Positions 54,155-63,393 of a stretch of DNA of 64,000 nt are shown here, in pieces. The notes under the pieces are model-generated. The model ran no database searches, was not told the origin of the DNA, and was given only the letters and a program-made list of their open reading frames with translations. Source of the stretch: Nitrosomonas eutropha (lineage in GTDB: Bacteria > Pseudomonadota > Gammaproteobacteria > Burkholderiales > Nitrosomonadaceae); the NCBI RefSeq assembly GCF_003201195.1, contig NZ_QICQ01000011.1, forward strand, positions 1-64,000, read 5' to 3'. Position numbers and translations under genes: made by a program. Every line of letters begins with the position of its first letter. The stretch's first letter is position 1.

Positions 54155-55162
54155 ATGCAGATGAGTTTTGGATTCCTGAAACTGGCGTAACGTCTGAAAC
54201 AAAACAACGTGCTGATGAAGATTGGCGCGTTGACTGACTGGGGAGCGTTACGTCCGATGCTTACTGGTTTATACAAGCGCGAGCTATCAAATGGTGGAGG
54301 GCAGAAACCATTTGGCATGCTGATGATGTTGAAGGCGATTCTGCTTGGTCAGTGGCATAGTTTGTCGGATGCGATACCGGATGAAACCGCTCTGTGTCGG
54401 TTTCGCAACCGCCTGGTGGTCAACGACAGGCTGGATGGTCTTCTGGCCTCTATCAATGAACAGATTCAATCACACGGTTTGATGGTCGTTTGATGGTCAA
54501 GGGTACGACGGGTGCGGTGATTGATGCCACACTCATTGAGTCAGCGGCGGGTCCTAAAAAGATCATCACAATCACACTGGAGGTGGATGCCGAAGGTAAG
54601 ACTGTTCAGTTTGAGGATGGTAGCCAGCCGGAAATCACCTATATCGAAGAACAGAGTGCGGATGCGACCTGGCTCAAAAAAGGTAAAAAATCGCATTTTG
54701 GCTACCGCAGTTACATGGTGGTGCTACGTGCGCGGGGTGCATACCGCTCCTGCCAACCAGAGCGAAATGGTACATTTCGAAACAATCATCGTTGGCGCGC
54801 ACATCGAGGCGAATCGAGTGTATGTGGATAAAGGTTCAGTAAGCCAACGCCAATCGGCAGTTTCTGAAAGAATACAAAATCAAAAGCGCGATTATGCACT
54901 GGGCATACAAGAACAAACCACTCTCGGCACGACAGAAGCTGGTAAACAAATTGATCAGTAAAAAAACGCTATATCGTCAAACAGTGTTTTGGCACAGCCA
55001 AACGCCTATTTGGAATGGGGGCGCGCCAGCTACTTCGGCACGATAAAAGTCAATGCCCAAGTCGTGCTGAAAAGCATCTGCATGAATCTGAAAAAAGCTG
55101 CCAACAAAATTTTTGTGGATGAGCCATTCAAAAGGGGAGTAGTCCGCCTCAATGCAGCATAA
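54155..55162 (+). pseudogene. IS5-family transposase, multiply frameshifted
   Basis: The ATG at 54155 reads MQMSFGFLKLA then TAA, and the frame continues past it: RLKQNNVLMKIGALTDWGALRPMLTGLYKRE, DETALCRFRNRLVVNDRLDGLL, then in other frames GAVIDATLIESAAGPKK and KKGKKSHFGYRSYM, HTAPANQSEMVHFETIIVGAHIEANRVYVDKG, and finally MGRASYFGTIKVNAQVVLKSICMNLKKAANKIF ending at 55162. One stop and at least three frameshifts inactivate this DDE transposase (DUF772-type, IS5 family). Confidence 0.85.
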
Positions 55163-55757
55163 GGGTGAAAAACTCCTTTGAAGAATGAATAAAACTTCAT
55201 TTTTCTGTTAAAAGCGCACAAGAGTATCATTTGGAAATCCCCTTCGCTACTACAACAAAATTATCAGAGTTATGCAGAGGTCTTGAGATGTAAATGAGCA
55301 GAACCCGCGTGCAGCAGCATTTTATTTATCCAATGGGTCTGTTATCTGGTTGCTCACTAACTGATTCTCAAGGAATGCCTTTCCCGCTGCTACATTTGAG
55401 TGAGGGTAGCCAGAGTGCAGCCTAATAATTCGGTCAACGGGGTTCTATCCCGATTTTACGGACACTTCAGAATAGCCTTTTCGAACTCGGTACGGGGTAC
55501 GGCCTTCATGTTTTTCTTGAGGGGAGTGATGAGTTGAAGGTCTTGTTGGGCCAGTGTTTCAGTGAGCTAAATTTCAGTGTACCATCTCCCACAGCTAATT
55601 CAGGTGCATTCTGCAGACCCCGCTGTGCGAGGCCTCAGATTATTGAGTCATGGTGCACACAAGCAGAATAGTTATGTTCGCGTAGCGCACTGTTGGGCGG
55701 AGATGTTCTTGCGGATACTCTCCCAAATCAGGTCTTTCTTTTGGTCAACATTCCAGG
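55163..55757. other. Gap with further transposase scraps
   Basis: No intact gene. In the reverse strand around 55455-55640 two short pieces can be read in different frames: TLAQQDLQLITPLKKNMKAV, which reminds me of the C-terminal half of IS982-type transposases, and LQNAPELAVGDGTL, which looks like an IS256-type piece. The rest (55163-55440 and 55640-55757) shows nothing I recognise. The assignments are weak. Confidence 0.35.
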
Positions 55758-56768
55758 TTAATCAATATTTCTAGTGAAGGACTTGGATGAAGATGAATTC
55801 CGGGATTCTGTTGTGGCTGCGGTCTCGGGACCCTGCCAGAGCGCATGAATGAAAATTACTAAATAGCTTTTATCAATCAGTGCCCCGGCTCGCTCAATTT
55901 CAGGAAGCAGCAATGCGTGTAATTTTTGCAAGTTGTACCAAGGTACACCAGGGCGGGCATGATGTCCGATGTGATAATTGATGTTATTCCAAAAAAATGA
56001 ATTCAATTGATTACTGATGATCGTCCGAGTTCCTACCAATGGTCCAGCATCCCAAGGACAGCCATAATGTTCAGCGATGAATCGCATGCTGTTAAAAAAA
56101 CCAAAAAAAATAAGTGGCCAAAACCACACATTAAATACTTGATTTGTAATACTTTGGGAGGCTGCCCAATCAAATACGGCCCACATTACAACTATGTGAA
56201 GCGCTATCTCACTCCAATGGATCAACGCTTTCTTCCCACGCAAAATCTTTAGTGGAAAAATTAATGTAAACTGAATTGCAGTCAAGAACACACCAATGAT
56301 TGCGTAAGCATAGAAAAGTATGAAATCGCCTACTCCACGTTTTCCCATCGTGAATGCATCCGGATCTTTCGAAGTGCGATTATGTCTATGATGAATAAGA
56401 TGGTCTTCCTTAAAGGAAGTAAATGAAATAATGAGTGGAATCATTGCGAAAATTCCGAATGCCTGATTTTTCCAGCGAACTTTAAACAAAGTGCTGTGTG
56501 TACAGTCGTGCATAAAAGTCACAATCCCCATCTGTATGTAGCCCATTCCCAAGTAGCATACCCAGGTCGACGCCCAATAGCTTGAATTCCAGGCGATGAT
56601 TCCTAGTGCAATCCAAATCCCGTAGAAAAGAGGAATTTTCAGATTTGGTACCCAACGATGCAGATAGAGTTGCTTTAATTCCACGGAATTATTGAAAGTG
56701 AGTGGGAGCTTATTTTGCTCATGCGAGGGTCTAAATATTTCTGACCTTTTTGTTTTGTGGGCTGGCAC
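55758..56768 (-). CDS. Membrane fatty-acid-desaturase-like di-iron protein
   Basis: 336 residues with four or so membrane segments and the three histidine boxes of the desaturase/hydroxylase family: HDCTH (87-91), HLIHHRH (123-129) and HIGHH in the C-terminal third, plus the additional AEHYG. These bind two irons for O2-dependent oxidation of a lipid or carotenoid chain. The His-box spacing fits an acyl-lipid desaturase or a ketolase/hydroxylase; the substrate is open. It is flanked by IS remnants on both sides and has no operon partners, so it may have been acquired or left isolated by IS activity. Confidence 0.87.
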   Translation of the reverse strand: MPAHKTKRSEIFRPSHEQNKLPLTFNNSVELKQLYLHRWVPNLKIPLFYGIWIALGIIAWNSSYWASTWVCYLGMGYIQMGIVTFMHDCTHSTLFKVRWKNQAFGIFAMIPLIISFTSFKEDHLIHHRHNRTSKDPDAFTMGKRGVGDFILFYAYAIIGVFLTAIQFTLIFPLKILRGKKALIHWSEIALHIVVMWAVFDWAASQSITNQVFNVWFWPLIFFGFFNSMRFIAEHYGCPWDAGPLVGTRTIISNQLNSFFWNNINYHIGHHARPGVPWYNLQKLHALLLPEIERAGALIDKSYLVIFIHALWQGPETAATTESRNSSSSKSFTRNID

Positions 56769-57034
56769 GGGTGCTCTCTTGGAGGTGAAATTCCTCCCGT
56801 AAGTTGACTACAACGAAGCTACGAGGATAGATTCGACTGTGGAAACTGAGCCGCTCCGGGCACTCGGTAGTTTGAGTCAGTCAATTCTGACTGACCTTTC
56901 CAGTTGATGATAATACGCTTTTCCTAATTCAGCTGGGAACTATGATCAAATCTGGTGTATGACAAAGAAAAAGGAAGTGGTGTAACCTGTTGGTAAAGAT
57001 CTGGCGGATCAACTACTGGAAAGGAAACACCATA

Positions 57035-57186
57035 ATGACAGATGATACTGTTTTAGAACTGAACGATCCAGAACAAAATGACTCGCTGCGGGTAGTTTTG
57101 CGGGAAGGCGCGCGCAAGTTGCTGGCAGCAATGATTGAATCGGAAGTGGCTGCTTTTATCAAACAGCAGGGTGGTTTAGATCTGCC
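57035..57186 (+). pseudogene. IS256-family transposase N-terminal fragment
   Basis: From the ATG at 57035: MTDDTVLELNDPEQNDSLRV, then VVLREGARKLLAAMIESEVAAFIKQQ, the conserved start of one IS256-family group. After about residue 50 the sequence changes to an IS3-type fragment on the other strand, so this copy was cut by another insertion or deletion. Confidence 0.8.
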
Positions 57187-57329
57187 TGATACTGCGCGAC
57201 CCAACGACGAATCGCCGTTTCCCCCACCCCCATCGTTTTGGAGACCTCGCTCACACTAAGGTTGTGATCCTTGATCATGTGAACAACTTTCAATTTAAAT
57301 TGAGTGTCAAATTTCCTGCGTGCTTTCAT
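57187..57329 (-). pseudogene. IS3-family orfA N-terminal fragment
   Basis: From the ATG at 57329 the reverse strand reads MKARRKFDTQFKLKVVHMIK, then DHNLSVSEVSKTMGVGETAIRRWVAQYQ, the helix-turn-helix start of an IS3-family OrfA. It runs into the IS256-type fragment near 57187. This orfA is a different IS3 subgroup from the copy at 30495-30788. Confidence 0.78.
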
Positions 57330-57607
57330 TAGTATGTCCTCTTAAAGTGAATTTTATCCACCTATCGAGGTGTCTGTTTAAATTAGATCACTACAAATTA
57401 ACTTAGATTAAGCTTGTCATGCAGCGTATTAGGCTGGATCAGCCGGTCTGTCCGGGGGAGGTGTTATCGCATCTGACTAAACCGGGAGGAGATGATTAAG
57501 TCGAGATGAGAGATTTTCTGATGGCGGCGCTTGCGGCACGGACAGGCATTATCAATTTATCTTACTGTTGAAAAATACCCATTATCAATCAAGGATAGAA
57601 AATAAGG

Positions 57608-58888
57608 ATGCAAAACTTTACCGATGTTTTTTCTAATTGCATGCAGCATGTTCGCTGTTTCCAGGTTGCGGTAACGATGGCGATATTTTTTTCTGTGCAG
57701 GTTTATGCACAGGAAACCGGCCCTTCATCTTTGCTACTGTACGCTGCGCGGGTTTTTGACGGAAATGAAATGCACAGTGGTTTATCGGTGCTGGTAAAAG
57801 ATGGGCGCATTGCAAGAATCGGGCCGCGTCATTCATTCAAGGCGGGTGATGCATCAACTGAGATTGATCTGGGTGATGCAACCTTATTACCAGGGTTTAT
57901 CGAATTACACGCGCACTTGACCTTTCAGAAAGTGCCGGTAGATATCGTGTTGAGGCATGGGGTGACCACGGTGCGAGATGTGGGTGGTCCTGTGCACCAG
58001 CCTTATGGGGGAGATGGCAGTTTGCGTGTGCTTACTTCAGGACAGATTATCACCGCGCCGCACGGATACCCGATCATTACGATGGGCGCCAGGGGTTTGG
58101 CGATTCCTGTTACCAGCGAAGCAGAAGCACGGGAAGCCGTACGCCATCTGATTGGTGAGGGTGCAGTGGTCATTAAGATTGCACTTGAACCCGGCGGGGA
58201 AACAGGTGCGCCCTGGTCTCCACATCATGGTCACGCACACCATGATACTGCGCATACCGTGCAGGCCGACTCTCATCATCACGCATATGCCGCTTCGCAT
58301 GGCCAGTCGGCATGGCCCATGTTGTCAGAGCCCGTTGTCAGGGCTATTGTCGATGAAGCTCACCGGCATCAGCGTAAGGTATCGGCTCATGTGGCGGAGT
58401 CATCGGGTGTACAGGTAGCGTTGAATGCCGGAGTCGATGAATGGGCGCACATGCCTTGTGATCTAATTCCTGAGCCGTTGCTGAAACAAGCCAGAGCACA
58501 GAATGTTACGATCATCGGTACGCTCGATACCCTCTCAAAATGTGACGGGATCGCGCACAATGCAGCAATTTGGGCAGAACTTGGTGGTGAATTGCTGTAC
58601 GGAGCGGAAATTGCTCACCCTGATATTCCCTGGGGAATCGATGTACAAGAGTTGATGTATCTGATGCATCTGGCAAAAATGAAGCTGCCGGATGCATTGC
58701 GGGCAGCCACGGCAAAAGCCGGTCAGTATCTGGGTATTCCCCTGCTGGGGACAATACAACCTGGCGCCCCGGCTGATTTGATCGCAATTCGCGGCAATCT
58801 TGAGCAGCAGTTGAAGCGGCTGGAATATCCCGATCTGGTGATTTCCGGTGGACAAGTTATCGTTAACCATTTTGGCCCACAGCAGTAG
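57608..58888 (+). CDS. Exported amidohydrolase (imidazolonepropionase-like) with a His-rich insertion
   Basis: 426 residues. Residues about 15-35 form an export signal (VTMAIFFSVQVYAQE), so the enzyme probably acts in the periplasm. The metal site is formed by ELHAHL (HxH), a likely carbamylated Lys in VVIKIAL, then HVAESSG and later His and Asp residues; LPGFIELHAHLTF and GAPADLIAI are standard for the amidohydrolase superfamily. Between the Lys and the next His is a His-rich loop (HHGHAHHDTAH...SHHHAYAASH, about residues 203-231) with more than ten histidines, which is not part of the catalytic core and could bind metal. The substrate is unknown; related exported enzymes are prolidases or dipeptidases. 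Confidence 0.85.
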   Translation: MQNFTDVFSNCMQHVRCFQVAVTMAIFFSVQVYAQETGPSSLLLYAARVFDGNEMHSGLSVLVKDGRIARIGPRHSFKAGDASTEIDLGDATLLPGFIELHAHLTFQKVPVDIVLRHGVTTVRDVGGPVHQPYGGDGSLRVLTSGQIITAPHGYPIITMGARGLAIPVTSEAEAREAVRHLIGEGAVVIKIALEPGGETGAPWSPHHGHAHHDTAHTVQADSHHHAYAASHGQSAWPMLSEPVVRAIVDEAHRHQRKVSAHVAESSGVQVALNAGVDEWAHMPCDLIPEPLLKQARAQNVTIIGTLDTLSKCDGIAHNAAIWAELGGELLYGAEIAHPDIPWGIDVQELMYLMHLAKMKLPDALRAATAKAGQYLGIPLLGTIQPGAPADLIAIRGNLEQQLKRLEYPDLVISGGQVIVNHFGPQQ

Positions 58889-58991
58889 GGTGCTCCGGGT
58901 GAGTCATCTGTTATGCGCATTGTCTTTGTTGCGAGGAGACTATCGGGGGATGCAGGTTGCAGCGGCGGACAGCCTGCCAGAGATGCTGTGT

Positions 58992-59966
58992 TTAGCCTGC
59001 AGCCTGACCTGGTTGCCTGAGGGTCTGTTCCAGCCAGATTTCAAGTCCCTGTGCATTGAGTCTGATGTCGGTCTGCAATATCGAGAGGACAGCATCCCGG
59101 GTGAGGGTGCACCCATGGGTGATTAGTCGTTCCCAGAGCAAGTCCTGCAATGCTTTTACAATGAAAGGTTGCCGATCTGGAATTTCTGCGGCTTGTTGTA
59201 CGATGCCGACAAAGGCATCGATGAGTGCGTGCATCTGTGATGCATGGTGCGGAAGGTTGCGGATGCGCCCATAATGAGTAAGAAATGCCTGTTCCGGGCG
59301 CAACGCCATGAGTCGGTTAATGGAGGCATGTGCGGCTTCAGGGTCAAACTGCACTGGTGAAGTGGTCGGAAAAACGAATTCCAGTCCGTTGGCATCGAAT
59401 TCACGATACGACACACCAAAGGTGTCACCAGTGAAGATGGAGGCGCTGCCGGCATCGTGAATGCAATAGTGGTGCCGCGCATGTCCGGGTGTATCCAGCA
59501 ATCGCAATGGGCGGCCGTTCAGTTTGATTAGCGTATCGTCAGGTGCTTCGATGATACGCTCTGCAGAAATCGGTTGGATTTCACCGTAGATACGCCGGAA
59601 TTCTGATTCACCGTACACGGCCATGACACCAGCAATCAGTTTCATAGGATTGACCATATGCGATGCGCCACGCGGGTGTACCACCAGTCTGGCATTGGGC
59701 AGCTGCTGCATGAATTCACCAGCACCACCGGCATGATCAAGGTGGATATGGGTGAGAAAGATATAGTCGATCTGTTCAGGAGCAATTTGCTTGTGTGCCA
59801 GCACTGCCATAATGCCGGGAACCGAAAAACGGGTACCAGTATCCACCAGAGCGGCTTTATTTCCTTCCGTGATCAGATGGATGGCAGCACGGCCCGGCCG
59901 GTGGTAGCGAGCATCAATGACGCTGATACCATCCGGATAATCGATGATGGCTGGGAGTTGTTCCAT
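58992..59966 (-). CDS. Metallo-beta-lactamase-fold hydrolase
   Basis: 324 residues with the MBL metal motif THIHLDHAGG (72-81), a further His in DTPGHARHHYCIHD, FTGDTFGVS with a metal Asp, and a C-terminal TH(YGR) His near residue 235. No signal peptide, so cytosolic. The family includes glyoxalase II, lactonases and many uncharacterised hydrolases; nothing here fixes the substrate. It converges with the amidohydrolase and ends close upstream of acs on the same strand, so it might be in a transcript with acs. Confidence 0.88.
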   Translation of the reverse strand: MEQLPAIIDYPDGISVIDARYHRPGRAAIHLITEGNKAALVDTGTRFSVPGIMAVLAHKQIAPEQIDYIFLTHIHLDHAGGAGEFMQQLPNARLVVHPRGASHMVNPMKLIAGVMAVYGESEFRRIYGEIQPISAERIIEAPDDTLIKLNGRPLRLLDTPGHARHHYCIHDAGSASIFTGDTFGVSYREFDANGLEFVFPTTSPVQFDPEAAHASINRLMALRPEQAFLTHYGRIRNLPHHASQMHALIDAFVGIVQQAAEIPDRQPFIVKALQDLLWERLITHGCTLTRDAVLSILQTDIRLNAQGLEIWLEQTLRQPGQAAG

Positions 59967-59983
59967 AAGTTGACAGGTTCCGG

Positions 59984-61951
59984 TTATATCGTCTGACTAA
60001 ATTGTTCGAGAATCACCGGATTTTCCAGTGTTGAAATATCCTGAGTAATGGTTTCGCCTCTTGCCAGGGAGCGCAGGAGGCGCCGCATGAGCTTACCAGA
60101 ACGCGTTTTGGGCAGATTTTCACCAAATCGGATTTCTTCGGGGCGAGCAATTGCGCCAATTTCGCTGGAAACCCATTCGCGCAAAGTTTCAGCAATTTCG
60201 GCAGCCTGCTGGTCATCAGGCAACTTTCCCCTGAGGACAACGAATGCCACAATCACTTCTCCCCTGATTTCGTGCGGTTTCCCGACAACAGCTGCTTCTG
60301 CAACCAGAGGATGCGCTACCAGTGCGGACTCGATTTCCATGGTGCCCAGGCGGTGCCCGGAGACATTTAAAACGTCATCAATTCGTCCCATGATCCAGAA
60401 GTAGCCGTCTTGATCACGATGAGCCGAATCCCCCGCAAGATAATAATGGCCGCCGGCAATATCTGCCGGAAAATAGGTATTCCTGAAACGTTCAGGATCA
60501 TTCCACAAGGTACGCAACATTGAGGGGAAGGGACGTTTGATAACCAAAAATCCGCCTTTTCCCTGTTCTGCCGGGAGCCCCGTTTCATCCACTACTGCAG
60601 CATCGATACCGGGTAGTGGAAGAGTACAAGAACCTGGTTTGGCTGGTATTGCGCCAGGAATAGGGGCAATCATGTGACTGCCGGTTTCAGTCTGCCACCA
60701 GGTATCGACAACCGGGCAGCGTGACTGGCCAATGACTGTGTAATACCACATCCATGCTTCCGGGTTAATCGGCTCACCAACCGATCCAAGCAAACGCAAT
60801 GAAGAGAGATCATATTTCTCAGGTAAGTCAGGACCTAGCTTGATCAGTGAGCGGATAGCGGTGGGTGCGGTATAAAAGGTTGTGACCCTGTGTTTCTGGA
60901 TGATTTCCCAGAACCGCCCGGCATGGGGATAGGTCGGAGTTCCCTCGAAAATTACCTGGGTTGCCCCAATGGCAAGCGGTCCGTAAGTAACGTAGCTATG
61001 TCCGGTAACCCAGCCCACGTCAGCTGTACACCAGAATATATCTTCCGAATGATAATCGAATACCCACTGCATGCTGACTATCGCTCCAAGCAGATAGCCG
61101 GCCGAGGAATGCTGTACCCCTTTCGGTTTTCCGGTTGATCCCGAGGTGTAGAGTGTAAACAAAGGGTGTTCGGCATTGACCCATATCGGCTCGCATTCAT
61201 CAGATTGGCTGGCGGTGAGGTTGTGCCACCAGCGGTCTCGTTCCGGCTGCCAGGGGATATCAGTGCCGGTATGCCGAAAAACGATAACACTATGTACTGA
61301 AGTTGTATCGCCCATCGCCAATGCTTCGTCTACAGTTGCTTTCAGTGCATGGCGCTTTCCTCCGCGAGTTTGTTCATCTGCAGTGATTACAGCAGATGCA
61401 CCGGCATCGATGATACGTTCATATACACTTTTCGCCGAGAAGCCGCCAAATACTACTGAGTGAATTACGCCAATACGCGCACATGCCTGCATGGCAACCA
61501 CGGCTTCAATCCGCATGGGCATGTAAATGACGATGCGATCACCTTGACGGATGCCGAGCGCTTTTAATCCGTTGGCAAAACGGCATACTCGCTGGTGTAA
61601 TTCACGGTAGCTGCAACGTATTACTTCGCCTTCATCAGATTCAAAAATGATTGCAGTTTTGTTGGCCTGTGTTGTCAGGTGCCGATCAAGACAGTTCCAC
61701 GAGATATTCAGTTCACCATCGTCAAACCATTTGTAAAAGGGCGGATTGGTGTCATCAAGAATACGAGTGAAAGGTTTGTGCCAGGTAATGTACTGTTTTG
61801 CAAGTTTTGCCCAGAAGCCAGCGTAATCGCGCTCAGCTTCCTGGCGCAGGGCCTCATAGGTTTTCATCCCAGTAATATTGGCATGCCTGACAAATTCATT
61901 GGCAGGGGGAAATATCCGATTTTCACGCAAAATAGATTCAATTGTAGCCAT
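59984..61951 (-). CDS. acs: Acetyl-CoA synthetase
   Basis: 655 residues from the ATG at 61951 ([12 protein letters not shown]), which has an AGGGA ribosome site; the open frame extends to 62008, but the first 19 residues are not family-like. Domains: N-terminal acetyl-CoA synthetase segment ([19 protein letters not shown]), the AMP-binding motif [28 protein letters not shown], and the C-terminal [13 protein letters not shown] with the regulatory Lys that is acetylated in many bacteria. It activates acetate to acetyl-CoA via acetyl-AMP. Length is normal for Acs rather than for propionyl-CoA synthetase. Confidence 0.95.
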
Positions 61952-62056
61952 ATTACTCCCTGTTTGGCAGACTAACGCTCCAGTAAGAAAAGTGTTTAAT
62001 TGTATCATTCGCCCCTTTTATTCGTATATCTTACGGAAAGAGGATTCGAGAGTTAG

Positions 62057-62110
62057 ATAGTGTAGTTATGAGATTAAAAATATAAGATTCTTCTGTCTTT
62101 TAAAAAAATC
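62057..62110. repeat. Diverged solo copy of the IS5-type left end
   Basis: GATAGTGTAGTTATGAG (62057-62073) and the following bases match the left end of the IS at 33167 over about 57 positions with roughly 43 identities by hand alignment, and a weaker version of its start-proximal hairpin is still visible. No transposase follows. It lies upstream of the UbiH-like gene and divergent from acs. Confidence 0.6.
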
Positions 62111-62181
62111 TTGTGGGTTTGTTTTCTGCTACGCGCTTGAAAACAATGATCTGGGTGGGGGTTCCTTAGTATAATCCGACA

Positions 62182-63348
62182 ATGAAATTCGATATTGTAG
62201 TGATTGGGGGTGGGCTGGTAGGTGCCAGCTTGCTGGCTGCTTTGAAGGATAGCGGGCTGAGGTTGGCGTTGATTGAATCACGGCCGCCAGCACCTTTGCC
62301 AGCTGATGACAGCTGGGATGGGCGTGTGTATGCGATCAGCCCCGGCAGTGTAGCATTCTTGCATGCTTGTGGGGTCTGGCAGCAGATGGATGCGGCGCGG
62401 GTGACGCCTGTCCATGAAATGCGGGTGCATGGTGACGACAGTGCAGCCAGGATTGATTTCAGTGCGTATGAAAGTGGTGTGCCGGAGCTTGCCTACATCA
62501 TCGAGAATCGCCAGCTGCAGCATGCTGTCTGGGAGACGTTGTCGGAGGCAGAAAATGTGCAGCTGTTTTGTCCGGCGCAATATGACTCACTTACTTGGCA
62601 TGAATCCTACGTTGAGCTGGCCTTGTCTGATGGCACGGTTTTGCAGACGGCGCTGCTGGTCGGGGCGGATGGTGTCAATTCCCGCGTGCGTGAACAAGCG
62701 GGAATTACGATGGATCGTCATAGCTATTATCAAACCGGGGTGGTCGCCAATTTTGAGGTGGAGCGGCCTCATCATCACATTGCCTATCAGTGGTTCCGCC
62801 GTGATGGCGTTCTTGCACTGCTGCCGTTGCCGGGAAAACGGGTTTCGATGGTGTGGTCAGCGAATACAGTGCTGGCTGATGAATTGCTTACTTTATCTCC
62901 CGAGGTGTTATGCGAACAGGTTGGACGGGCGGCAGAGCATGAGTTGGGAATGATGCAACTGGTTACGTCGCAACGTGGATTTCCGCTGAACTTTGTACAA
63001 GCCAAATCACTCGTCAAACCGAGGCTGGCTTTGATTGGTGATGCTGCGCATGGGATTCATCCACTGGCGGGCCAGGGAGTTAATCTGGGATTGCGCGATG
63101 CCCGTGAGTTGGCCGATGTTCTTTTGCAGTTTGACGAACTGGGAGATTGTGGTGAGTTTTCTTTGCTGCGCTGTTACGAACGTAATCGCAAGGAAGATAT
63201 TCTTGCTATGCAATGGGTGACAGATGGGCTGCAGAAACTGTTTGGCAGCGAGGATGCGGCCATTATGCGCATCAGGAATCTGGGGCTCGGGATGACCAAT
63301 CGCTTTCCACTTCTGAAAAACAGATTGATGCGTCATGCGCTGAGCTGA
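62182..63348 (+). CDS. FAD-dependent monooxygenase of the UbiH/UbiF/COQ6 family
   Basis: 388 residues. The FAD-binding GxGxxG is VVIGGGLVGASLLAAL at the N-terminus, a DG motif lies in LVGADGVNSRVRE, and the second FAD motif is LIGDAAHGIHPLAGQGVNLGLRDARELADVL near residue 285. These enzymes hydroxylate the ubiquinone ring; this one could be UbiH, UbiF or UbiI-like. There is no obvious ribosome site, and an IS5-end remnant sits in the promoter region. It is followed after 45 bases by dsbC, presumably the same transcript. Confidence 0.92.
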   Translation: MKFDIVVIGGGLVGASLLAALKDSGLRLALIESRPPAPLPADDSWDGRVYAISPGSVAFLHACGVWQQMDAARVTPVHEMRVHGDDSAARIDFSAYESGVPELAYIIENRQLQHAVWETLSEAENVQLFCPAQYDSLTWHESYVELALSDGTVLQTALLVGADGVNSRVREQAGITMDRHSYYQTGVVANFEVERPHHHIAYQWFRRDGVLALLPLPGKRVSMVWSANTVLADELLTLSPEVLCEQVGRAAEHELGMMQLVTSQRGFPLNFVQAKSLVKPRLALIGDAAHGIHPLAGQGVNLGLRDARELADVLLQFDELGDCGEFSLLRCYERNRKEDILAMQWVTDGLQKLFGSEDAAIMRIRNLGLGMTNRFPLLKNRLMRHALS

Positions 63349-63393
63349 ATTCGGCTTTTTACGGTTACTGGATTTTTATACTGGAGAAATGGT

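Noticed and set aside
57420-57500. Forward frame QRIRLDQPVCPGEVLSHLTKPGGDD ending in a stop
   Set aside because: It reads like the tail of a gene cut by the IS3 fragment, but it is too short to name or support.
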